Source of the DNA: Clostridium magnum DSM 2767
Lineage (GTDB): Bacteria; Bacillota; Clostridia; Clostridiales; Clostridiaceae
DNA length: 64,000 bases
Direction of reading: 5' to 3'
NCBI RefSeq assembly: GCF_001623875.1
Contig: NZ_LWAE01000003.1
Location: forward strand, 496,001-560,000
Below are positions 45,780 through 55,247 of this stretch, piece after piece. A program made the translations under genes and the position numbers. Every line of letters starts with the position of its first letter. Position 1 is the first letter of the stretch. The notes under the pieces were generated by a model. It worked only from the letters and a program-made list of their open reading frames with translations, had not been told where the DNA came from and did no database searches.

Positions 45780-45810
45780 AGCCTGTATCTTTTTACTAAA
45801 GATACAGGCT
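45780..45810. terminator. Bidirectional terminator between comFB and thiY
   Basis: AGCCTGTATCTTT (45780-45792) pairs with AAAGATACAGGCT (45798-45810); convergent genes on both sides. Confidence 0.88.
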
Positions 45811-45847
45811 CATTTATCAGTTAACTCAACAATATTAAACTAGAGAT

Positions 45848-46861
45848 CTATTTAACATCATTTAGATTTACAAAGCAATCTTCTGCTTTAACCTTTTCTT
45901 TTATCAAGCCCTGTTTGTATAACCAATCTATGTTATTCTCCCAAACTTGTTTATCCTGATACAAAAATGGTTCTTTTTCTGACGCCATCTTTGGAAGGAG
46001 TATATTAATACTTTTCTTTTCTACTTCTTCTATAAGGGGAAAATTATCCTTTTGTTGATTATTCAATAATATCTTTAGGGATTTATCCGGATCATTTTTT
46101 GTAAATTCATATCCTTTTTGTGCAGCTTTTAAAAATTTCTTTAATGTTTCAGGTTTTTCTTTTAAAGTTTTATCGCTTGCAACAAAAACTTCCTCATAAT
46201 AATTAGGAACTCCATATTTAGCTGGGTCAAAGTAATTTACTGGATGACCTTCATGTTCTAGCACTGGCACTTCATGATTTACTAGCCCACCAGTAGTAGC
46301 ATCAACTTTCTTTGTTATCATTGAAGAGAGGAGTTCAAATCCCACATCCACTATTTTTATTGAATTGGGATCTCCACCATCTGCTTTTACCATAGTCTTA
46401 ACATACTCTGTATTTAGAGGATTTCCTGAATATCCAATAGTTTTGCCACTCAAATCCTTTGGAGTATTTATATTTTTCTCTTTTAAAGAAATAATAACAT
46501 TTAGTGGTGTATGCACTATTGCTCCAATAGATTTTATCGGAACCTTTTCATTACTTCTTGCCATTACTATATCTGGTTGGTAATAGATTCCTATTGTTGC
46601 CTTTCCTGCTGCTGGTAGAGTTAAAGGATCTGTTGCATTAGATGGATATTTAATATTAACCTTCAATCCCTCTTCCTTAAAATATCCATTTTCTATAGCA
46701 GCATATATAAAAGTATGTATTGCATTGGGATACCAATCTAATACTAAGTCCACTTCTTCTAGCTTACTAGAAGTATCTTCAGCAGTTTTTTTGTTTCCGC
46801 AGCCTGAAAATATTAGACATAGGGAAATTAATAAAAATAATACAGCTCTTAATTTTTTCAC
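45848..46861 (-). CDS. thiY: Thiamine-pyrimidine ABC transporter substrate-binding lipoprotein
   Basis: 337 aa NMT1/THI5-like protein. Lipoprotein signal with lipobox FSGC (LISLCLIFSGCGN). Domain motifs are VDLVLDWYPNAIHTFIYAA and DLSGKTIGYSGNP, typical of ThiY, which binds formylaminopyrimidine or HMP-type thiamine breakdown products. In an operon with thiX, thiZ and tenA under a TPP riboswitch, so the assignment is strong. Last gene of the operon, overlapping thiX by 4 bases. Confidence 0.93.
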   Translation of the reverse strand: MKKLRAVLFLLISLCLIFSGCGNKKTAEDTSSKLEEVDLVLDWYPNAIHTFIYAAIENGYFKEEGLKVNIKYPSNATDPLTLPAAGKATIGIYYQPDIVMARSNEKVPIKSIGAIVHTPLNVIISLKEKNINTPKDLSGKTIGYSGNPLNTEYVKTMVKADGGDPNSIKIVDVGFELLSSMITKKVDATTGGLVNHEVPVLEHEGHPVNYFDPAKYGVPNYYEEVFVASDKTLKEKPETLKKFLKAAQKGYEFTKNDPDKSLKILLNNQQKDNFPLIEEVEKKSINILLPKMASEKEPFLYQDKQVWENNIDWLYKQGLIKEKVKAEDCFVNLNDVK

Positions 46862-47601
46862 ACTTCATTCCTCCATTTTACTATTTTATTTTCTAATATA
46901 TTAATTATAGAAACCAAAATTATTGCTACAAAGGATAATATTACTATAGGAGCAAAAACTGCCGCCCCATCTAGTTGTGTCATCATCCTTTTACTGAAAT
47001 AACCTAATCCAGACTGAGCACCAAGCCATTCACTAATTGCTGCACCGATTACACTTAGTGGAACCGCTACCTTCAGTGCTGAAAAAAAGTAAGGCATTGA
47101 TGAAGGAAGCTTTAATTTAAGAAACACTTGTTTCTTAGTTGCTCCATAAGTAATTAACAATTCTTCCATTTCCCTTTTAGTTGAGCGAAGACCGTCATAT
47201 ACATTCACTGTAATTGGGAAGAAAGTTATCAATATAGTTACTATGACTTTGCTCCAAATACTATATCCAAACCAAAGCACAAATATTGGTGCTAACGCTG
47301 TGATTGGCACCGTTTGGGTCACCACTACAATAGGATATATCGCCTTCTCTACTTTTTCACTTAAACTCATAGCTACAGCCAATGCTACTCCTAGAACTAT
47401 TGATATAAAAAGACCTATAGACATAACTAATAATGTAGCTGGAAGATGCACCAGAAAAAGAATCTCCTTTAACTGCCAAGCTTTCTCTAAGATCTTGCTT
47501 GGAGAAGGAAGTATATAAGCTGCATCTATAATTCTTGCAATAACTTCCCAAATTATAAAAAATATAATACCTACAATTATTGATGATTTATACTTCTTCA
47601 T
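46858..47601 (-). CDS. thiX: Thiamine-pyrimidine ABC transporter permease
   Basis: 247 aa, about six membrane segments of the SsuC/TauC type. The cytoplasmic loop EELLITYGATKKQVFLKLKLPSSMPY is the EAA motif that contacts the ATPase. Start overlaps the end of thiZ by 4 bases (ATGA type), showing translational coupling. Substrate by context: HMP or formylaminopyrimidine. Confidence 0.92.
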   Translation of the reverse strand: MKKYKSSIIVGIIFFIIWEVIARIIDAAYILPSPSKILEKAWQLKEILFLVHLPATLLVMSIGLFISIVLGVALAVAMSLSEKVEKAIYPIVVVTQTVPITALAPIFVLWFGYSIWSKVIVTILITFFPITVNVYDGLRSTKREMEELLITYGATKKQVFLKLKLPSSMPYFFSALKVAVPLSVIGAAISEWLGAQSGLGYFSKRMMTQLDGAAVFAPIVILSFVAIILVSIINILENKIVKWRNEV

Positions 47602-48350
47602 AGTTCAATCCTCTGCTTCAATTCATTTACTAGTTCTTCTTTTATACTTATTACCTCTGGCCTATTTAACATATGTCTATCTCTAGGATATCCAATTGGA
47701 ACTTTTACTTCCTTTAATTTTGTAATAGGCTTTTCAGAAATGACAAATATTTTACTGGATAAAAATAAAGCTTCTTCTACATCATGTGTTATAAACAATA
47801 TAGTTTTTTTAAGTGTAGACCATTGAGTTAGAAGCCATTCCTGCATAGAAATTTTAGTTATAGCATCTAAAGCACTAAAAGGTTCATCTAGGAGCATAAT
47901 CTCTGAGCCAGTAAGTAAAGTTCTAATAAAAGAAACTCTTTGTCTCATTCCACCAGATAAATCTTTTGGATATTTATTTTTGTATTTATCAAGACCAAAC
48001 TTTTCTAAAAGTTTTTTTGCTTCTTCCTCAGCTTCCTTTGACTTTTTCCCAGCAATCTCTAGCGGTAGTGAAGTATTTTCTAAAATAGTTCTCCAGGATA
48101 TTAATAAATCTCTCTGAGGCATATATCCTATGTATCCCTTTAAAGTTTTAATATTATTGTTATTAATGAAAATGTCTCCATCATAATTCCTTTCAAGTCC
48201 TGAGATTAACCTAAATATGCTGCTCTTACCACAACCACTTGGCCCTATTATACTTATGAATTCTTCCTTATCTACATCAAAGCTTAAATCCTTCATAAGA
48301 AGCTTTGAGTCATTTTCATATTTAAAATTTACATTACAGAATTTCAACAT
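47598..48350 (-). CDS. thiZ: Thiamine-pyrimidine ABC transporter ATPase
   Basis: 250 aa. Walker A GPSGCGKSS near residue 36, Q-loop PQRD, signature LSGGMRQRVSFIRTLL, Walker B EIMLLDEPFSALD and H-loop THDVEEA. All catalytic parts intact. Second gene of the operon, six bases after tenA. Confidence 0.94.
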   Translation of the reverse strand: MLKFCNVNFKYENDSKLLMKDLSFDVDKEEFISIIGPSGCGKSSIFRLISGLERNYDGDIFINNNNIKTLKGYIGYMPQRDLLISWRTILENTSLPLEIAGKKSKEAEEEAKKLLEKFGLDKYKNKYPKDLSGGMRQRVSFIRTLLTGSEIMLLDEPFSALDAITKISMQEWLLTQWSTLKKTILFITHDVEEALFLSSKIFVISEKPITKLKEVKVPIGYPRDRHMLNRPEVISIKEELVNELKQRIEL

Positions 48351-48356
48351 AAAAAG

Positions 48357-49016
48357 TTACATCCCCTTGTTATATGACATTTTCCAAAACATATATTCAT
48401 ATTTACTAGTATTTATAAATATCTCTTTTAATTTTTGAAGCTCTTTCTCCGACATATTCTCTGCAAGATTATCTACTAAATCAATAAGCCATTGAGTACA
48501 TTCTTCATATTCTTTTGATATATATCCCTTTACCCATTCTCCATAAAACTCATGTTCTGTGGAACCTGGAATTGCACTTAGGTTTTTCCCAATCTCCAAA
48601 TAACTCCACATACAAGATAGTAATGATACTGAAAGATCTGCTAAAGTACCCATTTGTGAAACAGCCAGCATATAATGAGTATATGAAATATTATCAAGGG
48701 AAGCTTTGGCATTTTTCAGCTCCTCAGAAGTTATTCCTAGTCTCTTCATATAAGAACGATGAATACTCATCTCACCATTTAGTATGCTATTAACCATGGT
48801 TGAAAAACCCTGCATAACCTCTTCTGTGTCAGCTTTAACTATTCCTAATGCATAAACCTTAGCATAATCTAATAAATAGAGATAATCTTGAATCATGTAA
48901 AATTTAAATTTATCTATCTCTAAAGTACCATTACCTATACCCTTTACAAAAGGATGTTCATAATAAGATTGCCAAATATCTTCCACACTTTCATATAGAC
49001 TTTCTGAAAATTTCAT
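48357..49016 (-). CDS. tenA: Aminopyrimidine aminohydrolase / thiaminase II
   Basis: 219 aa. Motifs of TenA: SYYEHPFVKGIGNGTL, FKFYMIQDYLYLLDYAKV, the conserved Cys in SLLSCMWSYLEIG and GEWVKGYISKEYEE. Hydrolyses aminopyrimidine released from degraded thiamine to HMP for reuse. ATG at 49016 has TTGGGGGAAT upstream; the longer frame runs into the leader terminator and is rejected. First gene of the operon under TPP riboswitch control. Confidence 0.93.
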   Translation of the reverse strand: MKFSESLYESVEDIWQSYYEHPFVKGIGNGTLEIDKFKFYMIQDYLYLLDYAKVYALGIVKADTEEVMQGFSTMVNSILNGEMSIHRSYMKRLGITSEELKNAKASLDNISYTHYMLAVSQMGTLADLSVSLLSCMWSYLEIGKNLSAIPGSTEHEFYGEWVKGYISKEYEECTQWLIDLVDNLAENMSEKELQKLKEIFINTSKYEYMFWKMSYNKGM

Positions 49017-49049
49017 TTTAATTCCCCCAATTTTATTATAACGAGTTAC

Positions 49050-49082
49050 AAAAAAGGTACAAACCTCAAAGAGGTTTGTACC
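49050..49082 (-). terminator. Terminator of the TPP riboswitch
   Basis: GGTACAAACCTC (49056-49067) pairs with AGGTTTGTACC (49072-49082), with six T on the minus strand (49055-49050). It stands between aptamer and tenA start. Confidence 0.9.
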
Positions 49083-49121
49083 TATATTTTTAAAATTATA
49101 AATCATTTTTAAAATATATAA

Positions 49122-49212
49122 ATCCTCTTCCTACGCTGGCATTACCCAGATCAGGTTATAGGGTCTAAGAATTTTATTCTTAATCTCAGCTGGTAACACC
49201 AGCCCCCCCGGG
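49122..49212 (-). promoter_or_regulatory. TPP riboswitch
   Basis: Minus-strand sequence contains CTGAGATTAAG, ACCCTATAACCTGATCTGGG and TAATGCCAGCGTAGGAAG, the conserved thi-box core. Together with the following terminator it should switch tenA-thiZXY off when thiamine pyrophosphate is high. Confidence 0.95.
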
Positions 49213-49398
49213 TTTACTTGTTAATTTTTCAATATTTAATTTCTTCCTACAAAGACATATTACTACAATATAATAATATCGTCAATATAACGATTTTATA
49301 AGTTTTTCACGAATCCTGATTTTTAGACTACTAAAAAACATTTAACATGCTAAAGATTGGTTTTATATCCCGCAGGATAAGTCAATTTTCAGCCGTGT

Positions 49399-49680
49399 TT
49401 ATCTATATAAACAAAGATATGAAGTCTCTTCTTTAACTTTTAACCTAAATTTATTATTTGCCTCTATAACAAATGTTTCATTTTGCTTGAATTCCTTCCA
49501 TTCATCGGTTCCTGGAAGTTTTATTATTAGCATTCCACTTGTTACTGTCATAATTTCTTTACTTGATGTTCCGAATTCATACTCTCCCACAGCCATAACT
49601 CCAATTGTTGCAGGACCTTCCGCTGTAGTGAAACTAATTGATTTTACTTTTCCTTCGAAATACTCATTTGTTTTGAACAT
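49399..49680 (-). CDS. ppnP: Pyrimidine/purine nucleoside phosphorylase PpnP (DUF1255)
   Basis: 93 aa cupin-like protein. Stretches [26 protein letters not shown] and [13 protein letters not shown] match PpnP/YaiE. It phosphorolyses nucleosides to base and ribose-1-phosphate. ATG at 49680 follows GGGGG. The promoter region upstream includes a pentanucleotide repeat tract (49711-49753). Monocistronic. Confidence 0.92.
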   Translation of the reverse strand: MFKTNEYFEGKVKSISFTTAEGPATIGVMAVGEYEFGTSSKEIMTVTSGMLIIKLPGTDEWKEFKQNETFVIEANNKFRLKVKEETSYLCLYR

Positions 49681-49710
49681 TCAATTTGCCCCCTTAGTAA
49701 AATATTAAAA

Positions 49711-49753
49711 TTATATTATATTATATTATATTATATTATATTATATTATATTA
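49711..49753. repeat. TTATA pentanucleotide tandem repeat
   Basis: Eight perfect TTATA units followed by a partial TTA, 31 bases upstream of the ppnP start. Every unit contains a -10-like TATA word on either strand, so copy-number changes could alter promoter spacing. Confidence 0.9.
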
Positions 49754-49805
49754 ACAATACTTGAAATATAGTATTATAAATATCTGTATATATTAAATTT
49801 GAGCG

Positions 49806-50612
49806 CTACTTAGACATTTCCTTAGACTTTTTAGTACAAACTCTCATCGCTGAAATAACTGCATCTCTTAATCCTTTTTCTTCAAGAGTTGCTACCGCTT
49901 CTATAGTTGTTCCCCCTGGAGAGCAAACCATATCTTTAAGTTCTCCTGGATGTGTTCCTGTTTCAAGAACCATCTTTGCTGACCCAAGAACTGCTTGTGC
50001 TGCAAACTTGTATGCCTGACTTCTTGGCATGCCATCTAAAACAGCAGCATCTGCCATAGCTTCAATAAACATATATACATAAGCTGGTGATGAACCACTA
50101 ACAGAAGTTACAACATCCATTAATTTTTCGCTTACTATTTCTGACTTACCAAAGCTATTAAAAATATTTAATATAAACTCTGTTTCTTCTTTTGTTACTT
50201 CTTCATTAGTGCATAAAGCTGCCATACCTTCTCCTACTAAAGCTGGTGTATTAGGCATTACTCTGACTACCTTTAGTTTTCTCTCAAATGCCTCTTCAGT
50301 GCTCTCAATAGATTTCCCCGCTGCAATTGTTACTATTATTACATTATCCTTAACCTGATTCTTTATTTCTTTAATAATAGTTGGGTAAATATTTGGTTTT
50401 ACTGATAGAACTAATATATCACTATTTTTAGCCACTTCATTATTATCAGTAGTTGTTCTTATCCCATATTTTTCAGCAGTTTCATTTAAGTTTTTTTCAT
50501 TTAAACCAGATGCTATTATATTACTTGGCAAAACTATATTTGATTTAACAATTCCACCTATAATTGATTTACACATATTACCGCATCCTATAAAACCTAT
50601 TGTTTTATCCAT
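49806..50612 (-). CDS. proC: Pyrroline-5-carboxylate reductase
   Basis: 268 aa. N-terminal Rossmann fold IGFIGCGNMCKSIIGG binds NAD(P)H; VRVMPNTPALVGEGM and SGSSPAYVYMFIEAMADAAVLDG, then SPGGTTIEAVATLE, are ProC signatures. Last step of proline synthesis. Monocistronic, with a good AGGGAGG upstream. Confidence 0.95.
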   Translation of the reverse strand: MDKTIGFIGCGNMCKSIIGGIVKSNIVLPSNIIASGLNEKNLNETAEKYGIRTTTDNNEVAKNSDILVLSVKPNIYPTIIKEIKNQVKDNVIIVTIAAGKSIESTEEAFERKLKVVRVMPNTPALVGEGMAALCTNEEVTKEETEFILNIFNSFGKSEIVSEKLMDVVTSVSGSSPAYVYMFIEAMADAAVLDGMPRSQAYKFAAQAVLGSAKMVLETGTHPGELKDMVCSPGGTTIEAVATLEEKGLRDAVISAMRVCTKKSKEMSK

Positions 50613-50853
50613 AATTATTCCTCCCTATGTAACCTTTATTATAAAGTCTACTATCATTTTCATTTTAATGCAATTATTTTTATTTGAATGAATTATAATC
50701 ATTAAAACTTAATTAATTTCATCATTGTAAAAAACAGTGTCGGCTTATAAAAACTCTTTTATATGCCAAATTATTCTAAAAAATTCATTTTAATGATATA
50801 ATTATTATGAAATTAATTAAAAAATTAAGTTTTATGTTTTTAAGGAGATAATT

Positions 50854-51900
50854 ATGGGGAAAAAATGTATATTAGTTTCAGAATGCACTTCTGGAGACGT
50901 AATTGCACAAAAAATAGTAAGTAAATATGGTGCAATTATTGCTGTAGAGAATACAGTTGTAAATAATTATATAAAGAATAAACTTGTTACATTTGAAATA
51001 AAGTATATTTGGATATATGGGACATCTAAGGACGAATCACCTAAAGTTATTGATGCTACTTTATTAAAGTCAAAGAAAAACTATAAAGAAAATGCCATAA
51101 AAATTAATGAACTAATAAATGATTTATCTAAAGGAAAAAATATAAATTTTCAAAGAATAGATGAAATATCAAATTCTATTTATAGCTCTATAAATGATGA
51201 ATACTACACTGTTAAATGGATTAACGAATTAAGATCTGCAGATGAATATTCATATAATCATAGTATAAATGTCTCTCTATACGGCATGTTATTATCAAAA
51301 TGGTTATTCTTATCTGAAAGGGAAATTAAAGATGTAGCTAAAGCTGGCATGCTTCATGACATAGGGAAAACAAAAGTACCAATTGAAATTTTAAATAAAA
51401 AAGGGAAATTAAATTCATATGAGTTTGAGGAGATAAAAAAGCATCCTTTCTACGGATATAATATCGTGAAAAAAGTAAATAGTATTTCAGATGAAGTAAA
51501 AAAAGCTATTTTAATGCATCATGAAAGAACAGACAGTTCAGGATATCCTATGGGAATAAACGAAAATGAGTTGAGTTTATACTCTAAAATTATTGCTATT
51601 GTGGATGTGTATGATGCAATTACTTCGGAACGAGTATATAAAAAAAGAGAAACTCCCTTTGAAGCTTTTCAAATCTTTCAGAATAGCAATATCCACTGTT
51701 TCGACATACATATAATGAATGTTTTTTTAAAAAATTTAGCTGCTTGCTATGTAGGATCAAAGGTTCTGCTAAGTAACGGCCAGTCTGGAGAGATTGTGTA
51801 TATACCGCCACATGCTATTACTGAACCTATTATTAGTGTTGACTCTAAATATATTGACCTTTCCAAAGAGAATAGCCTGAAAATTACCGCCATGTTGTAG
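50854..51900 (+). CDS. HD-GYP domain phosphodiesterase-like protein
   Basis: 348 aa. An unusual N-terminal region (about 1-110) without a clear domain precedes the HD-GYP domain. HD motif GMLHDIGKTKVP near residue 168, then HPFYGYNIVKK, HHERTDSSGYPMGI near residue 221, and YSKIIAIVDVYDAITSERVYKK. The GYP triad appears as SGYP, so cyclic-di-GMP hydrolysis is plausible. C-terminal about 70 residues are beta-rich. Monocistronic with ribosome binding site AAGGAG. Confidence 0.9.
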   Translation: MGKKCILVSECTSGDVIAQKIVSKYGAIIAVENTVVNNYIKNKLVTFEIKYIWIYGTSKDESPKVIDATLLKSKKNYKENAIKINELINDLSKGKNINFQRIDEISNSIYSSINDEYYTVKWINELRSADEYSYNHSINVSLYGMLLSKWLFLSEREIKDVAKAGMLHDIGKTKVPIEILNKKGKLNSYEFEEIKKHPFYGYNIVKKVNSISDEVKKAILMHHERTDSSGYPMGINENELSLYSKIIAIVDVYDAITSERVYKKRETPFEAFQIFQNSNIHCFDIHIMNVFLKNLAACYVGSKVLLSNGQSGEIVYIPPHAITEPIISVDSKYIDLSKENSLKITAML

Positions 51901-51985
51901 TATTCATCTTTCAAATATGTGGTATAATAAACAATGTTGGTAAAATTTAATATGAATAATGCCATAAAGGAATAAAAGAAAGAGG

Positions 51986-52660
51986 TTGATCATTATAAAA
52001 AGTAAATATGAAGCCAAAGCTAATGAATATGAAATAAAAGGAAACATTGCATACATAAAATTGCAGAAAAAAGATGAAACAATCATTGATACTAAAATAG
52101 ACGCTGCAGATTTAAAGATGGTGCTAGATAAGGGTACTTGGTTCGCGGAATGGAATAAAACCTTTAACAGCTATTTAGTTCAGAATGTAAGTTATCCTTC
52201 TAAAGAAAAACAGACTCTACATTCATTTATTCTAGGTGCACACCCTAAGTCTCCTATTAGACATATTAATGGAGATACGCTTGATAACAGAAGATGCAAT
52301 ATAGAAATATATAATCAAAACGCAGGTATTAATGATTATGAAAAACAAGACGAAAAAACTATCTCTATAATACTAAGAGATAAATACGGTAGAGAAAAGG
52401 CAAGAACTAAGATAGACAAAGAAGATTTAGATAAGGTATTAAATAGCGGATATACATGGGTTTACTATGAAAAGCATGGTAAAAACTATGCTATATCAAA
52501 TTCTCCTCAAGGAAGAGTTTATCTACATAACTTTATAATGAACACTCCTGAGAACATGATTACAGAACACGTAAATCACAATACTTTAGATAATAGAAAG
52601 TCAAATTTAAATAATGTGGAATTAGTTAACGATGAAGAAACTATCACTGATGAAGATTAA
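51986..52660 (+). CDS. Protein with two HNH-like repeats
   Basis: 224 aa with an internal duplication. Repeat 1 has LHSFILGAHPKSPIRHINGD followed by TLDNRRCNIEI; repeat 2 has LHNFIMNTPENMITEHVNHN followed by TLDNRKSNLNNV. Both match the HNH_3 endonuclease core (LH...H-N...LDNR..NL), and both retain His and Asn. Each is preceded by an IDAADL/IDKEDL beta-rich module. Could be a DNA-binding or nicking enzyme of homing-endonuclease origin. The start is uncertain: TTG at 51986 lies right after AAGAGG, and the ATT at 51992 would have better spacing. Confidence 0.75.
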   Translation: MIIIKSKYEAKANEYEIKGNIAYIKLQKKDETIIDTKIDAADLKMVLDKGTWFAEWNKTFNSYLVQNVSYPSKEKQTLHSFILGAHPKSPIRHINGDTLDNRRCNIEIYNQNAGINDYEKQDEKTISIILRDKYGREKARTKIDKEDLDKVLNSGYTWVYYEKHGKNYAISNSPQGRVYLHNFIMNTPENMITEHVNHNTLDNRKSNLNNVELVNDEETITDED

Positions 52661-52740
52661 TAATCACTTCTCGACGTTATGAAGATGATTTCACTATAAA
52701 GTTAAAAGTATTAGAGCTAGTAGTTATCAAATAAACTTAA

Positions 52741-52788
52741 AATAGGACCATATGCTTATAGCAATATGGTCCTATTAAAATTTTTTTT
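52741..52788. terminator. Bidirectional terminator after the HNH gene
   Basis: AATAGGACCATAT (52741-52753) pairs with ATATGGTCCTATT (52764-52776), followed by eight T on the plus strand. Confidence 0.9.
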
Positions 52789-52821
52789 CGTATAAAATTT
52801 ATAATAAGAAGTTCTATTTTA

Positions 52822-52947
52822 TTATATTTTACGAGCGAATATATCTTTTCTCTTCTTATAGTAATGTTCCATTGTATCCTTGGGAGCCATACTTCCTCCT
52901 GTAGCCCAAGCAATATGTGGGGCATTTTTCAAAGCTTCATAAATTAT
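52822..52947 (-). pseudogene. dsdA: 3' remnant of a D-serine dehydratase gene
   Basis: The minus-strand frame ending at 52822 reads YEALKNAPHIAWATGGSMAP and then KDTMEHYYKK, close to the C-terminus of D-serine ammonia-lyase (WATGGGMVPEEEM in E. coli). A stop codon (TAA, 52950-52948) precedes it and another frame upstream (IDIALLNNL) seems to continue the gene, implying a frameshift. No start codon or ribosome binding site, and only about 42 residues remain. Confidence 0.6.
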
Positions 52948-53093
52948 TTAATAATGCAATATCAATGTTCAATCAAATTTAATTCCATTATTAAAATAAT
53001 TAAAAAATAGTCACTAAAGTTTCTATTATTTGGTACGATATATTATAATAGATAAAATTTATTTTTAAAATATTATGTATTTAGGTGATTAGT

Positions 53094-53246
53094 ATGATAA
53101 AAAATTTATATGATAAATTATTTAAGTCTATTGACGAAGTAGAAATAGAAATCATAAATACTGATGAAATTGAAAATAAACCTCAAATGTTGGAAGGTAC
53201 TATAAAAGAAGTCATAGAACTTCAAACTTTTTTACAGAGTATATAG
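53094..53246 (+). CDS. Small acidic hypothetical protein (50 aa)
   Basis: Begins MIKNLYDKLFKSIDEVEIEI and ends VIELQTFLQSI; AGGTGA lies six bases before ATG. Helical and acidic, no cysteine, no domain known to me. It lies alone between the dsdA remnant and the decayed regulator, so it may be a remnant or a genuine small gene. Confidence 0.45.
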   Translation: MIKNLYDKLFKSIDEVEIEIINTDEIENKPQMLEGTIKEVIELQTFLQSI

Positions 53247-53314
53247 TACATACCCCTACTTACTTTAGCTGTAGTAAATAGGGGTATAAGATTATACGAT
53301 TCTTTTGGTTTTTC

Positions 53315-55247
53315 TTAAAATTCTAATTCATTTAAAATATTTATGCCAGTATGTTTATTGCTTTTTAATGCATCAAAATAGCTATAATCATCTATTTTTT
53401 CATATAGCTTCTTTACTATACTCTTCATTTTTCCTTTATCTTTTTCACTTATGCAAAGCATAAATACGAATTGAACATATTCTGTGCCATTTTACAGGAT
53501 GCTATAATACCGTTAGAGCAATACAGGACTCCTTAACGTTTTCTAGATTTCCATGTGGAATTGCTATTCCTTTTCCAACTTCTGTTGACATCATATTTTC
53601 TCTTGATATTACATCCTTTTCAAATTGACTATTTATATATTGTTTTTCTATTAGAATTTTGCACATATCATAAATAATTTCTTCTCTTTTATTAAACTTT
53701 TTACTTCTATAAAAAATCTCTTTTTTTATAGGCTTTTTTTCCTTTTCATTTGTTTTATTTAAGTTATTTTCAATATATTTTTCTATTTTTTTAGTATCTT
53801 CTTTTGTCATAAGTGGGCTTATAAGTAAAACAGGTTTATTTATATCTATAGGTACTGTTGATATTATCATTTCCGTCTTATCTATTAGTTCCTCTTTTAT
53901 ATCTACATAAGATACAATACCTATGGTTTCTATCTCTTTAAAAGACCTCTCTAATCTAGCGGAAACCAATTGTGAAGTTCCAATGCCACTATGGCAAATA
54001 ACTAAAGTTTTTATTGTTTTCCTATTTCTTTCAGCAGCTGCACCGATATGAATAGCAATATATCCAATCTCCAACTCTGGAATTTTTAAATCTAAATATT
54101 TCTCAAATATACTATTACACATCCAAGCCATTCCAAATACTTCTGGGTAATTACTTTTTATTTCCTCTAACATAGGATTTTTTAAATTCAATCCATATCT
54201 TAATCGGTTAATAGTTGGCCTTAGATGCAATATTAATCCATTTAAAAAAGCTTTATCTTCTGCAAGCTCAATATTTAAAGAATTGCTTGCTAATTCTATC
54301 ATGTCTCTAGCTATTTGTTCCTCTAATTTTAATTCCTCAACTTTATTTAACGGAAAATACTCTAAGTCTTTTTCCTGCATTTTACTTCCTAATATATGAA
54401 GGGTTATATATCCTGTTTCAGGTTCAGGAATCTTTATATTAAAATGAGATTCTAGCTCCTTGCTAAGCTCTTTTGCACATTCAAATGCTTTAGTAGTATA
54501 TATATTATTAAAAACTTTTTGTGAAAGAGTAATATCATTTCCTTCTTTAATTCTTTTTATACATATTGCAATGTGCATCAATAAGCTTATATATGCTTCT
54601 TGAGAAAATGAAAAATCCATACTTATTTCTACTTTAGCTATTAATTCTTCTAATTTTTTATAATCTATATTAATTATTGATTTAAGCTGCTCTTTCGTTT
54701 TATAATCTAGTCTTCCTTCATAATCCACATAAGATGATTGCTGTTGCTTTTCTAAATTATTAATTTGAAAAACTAACTCTGAAATGGCTCTTCTATAATC
54801 ATTTTCTTCCCCTTCAATCTCAATACCTTGATTCCTTTTTTTATTAAAATCAAATTAAAATCTGCAAGCCATCTTTGAACTTCTTCCAGATCTTTATGAA
54901 TAGTAGTATTTGATACAAATAATTCCTCTGCTATTTCATTAACAAATACCCTCTTTTTACTCATGAATAGCTTTCTTAATATAGTAAACTTTCTTCAGAA
55001 GAATATGGTTCTATATAATTATTTCTATTTGTAATTGCTTGTAACAGATTAATTTTATTCTCTTCAGGTCCATTAACACTTATTCCTACCCCTGCTTTTT
55101 TTAAAAGAATTAACCCATTTTCCTCTATGATTTCCTGTACTTTTTCCAGGTCATTTCTAACAGTTTTATTTGATACATTAACTTTTTCAGCTATTTTATC
55201 AATGGTTATACTTTCTTCACTTTTTAGTAATACTTTGACAATCTCCA
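53315..55247 (-). pseudogene. BglG/MtlR-type PTS regulator, broken by several frameshifts and a nonsense codon
   Basis: The parts are in order HTH (MEIVKVLLKSEESITIDKIA), second HTH (MSKKRVFVNEIAEELFVSNT), PRD1, PRD2, EIIB-like (TLVICHSGIGTSQLVSARLE) and EIIA (GKGIAIPHGNLENVKES), i.e. the multidomain antiterminator/activator architecture. Breaks: a one-base loss near 54993, a slip in the seven-T run at 54836-54842 (restoring GIEIEGEEN and RRAISELVF), a TAG at 53504-53502 after CIALTVL, and a frame change near 53480 before EYVQFVFMLCISEKDKGKM. The restored frame would end at 53315. The 5' end is fused to a manA fragment. Confidence 0.85.

Noticed and set aside
52737..52925. A 62-codon ORF starting MPHILLGLQEEVWLP
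   Set aside because: It is a shifted frame over the dsdA remnant and terminator, without a ribosome binding site; the other frame gives the conserved DsdA sequence.
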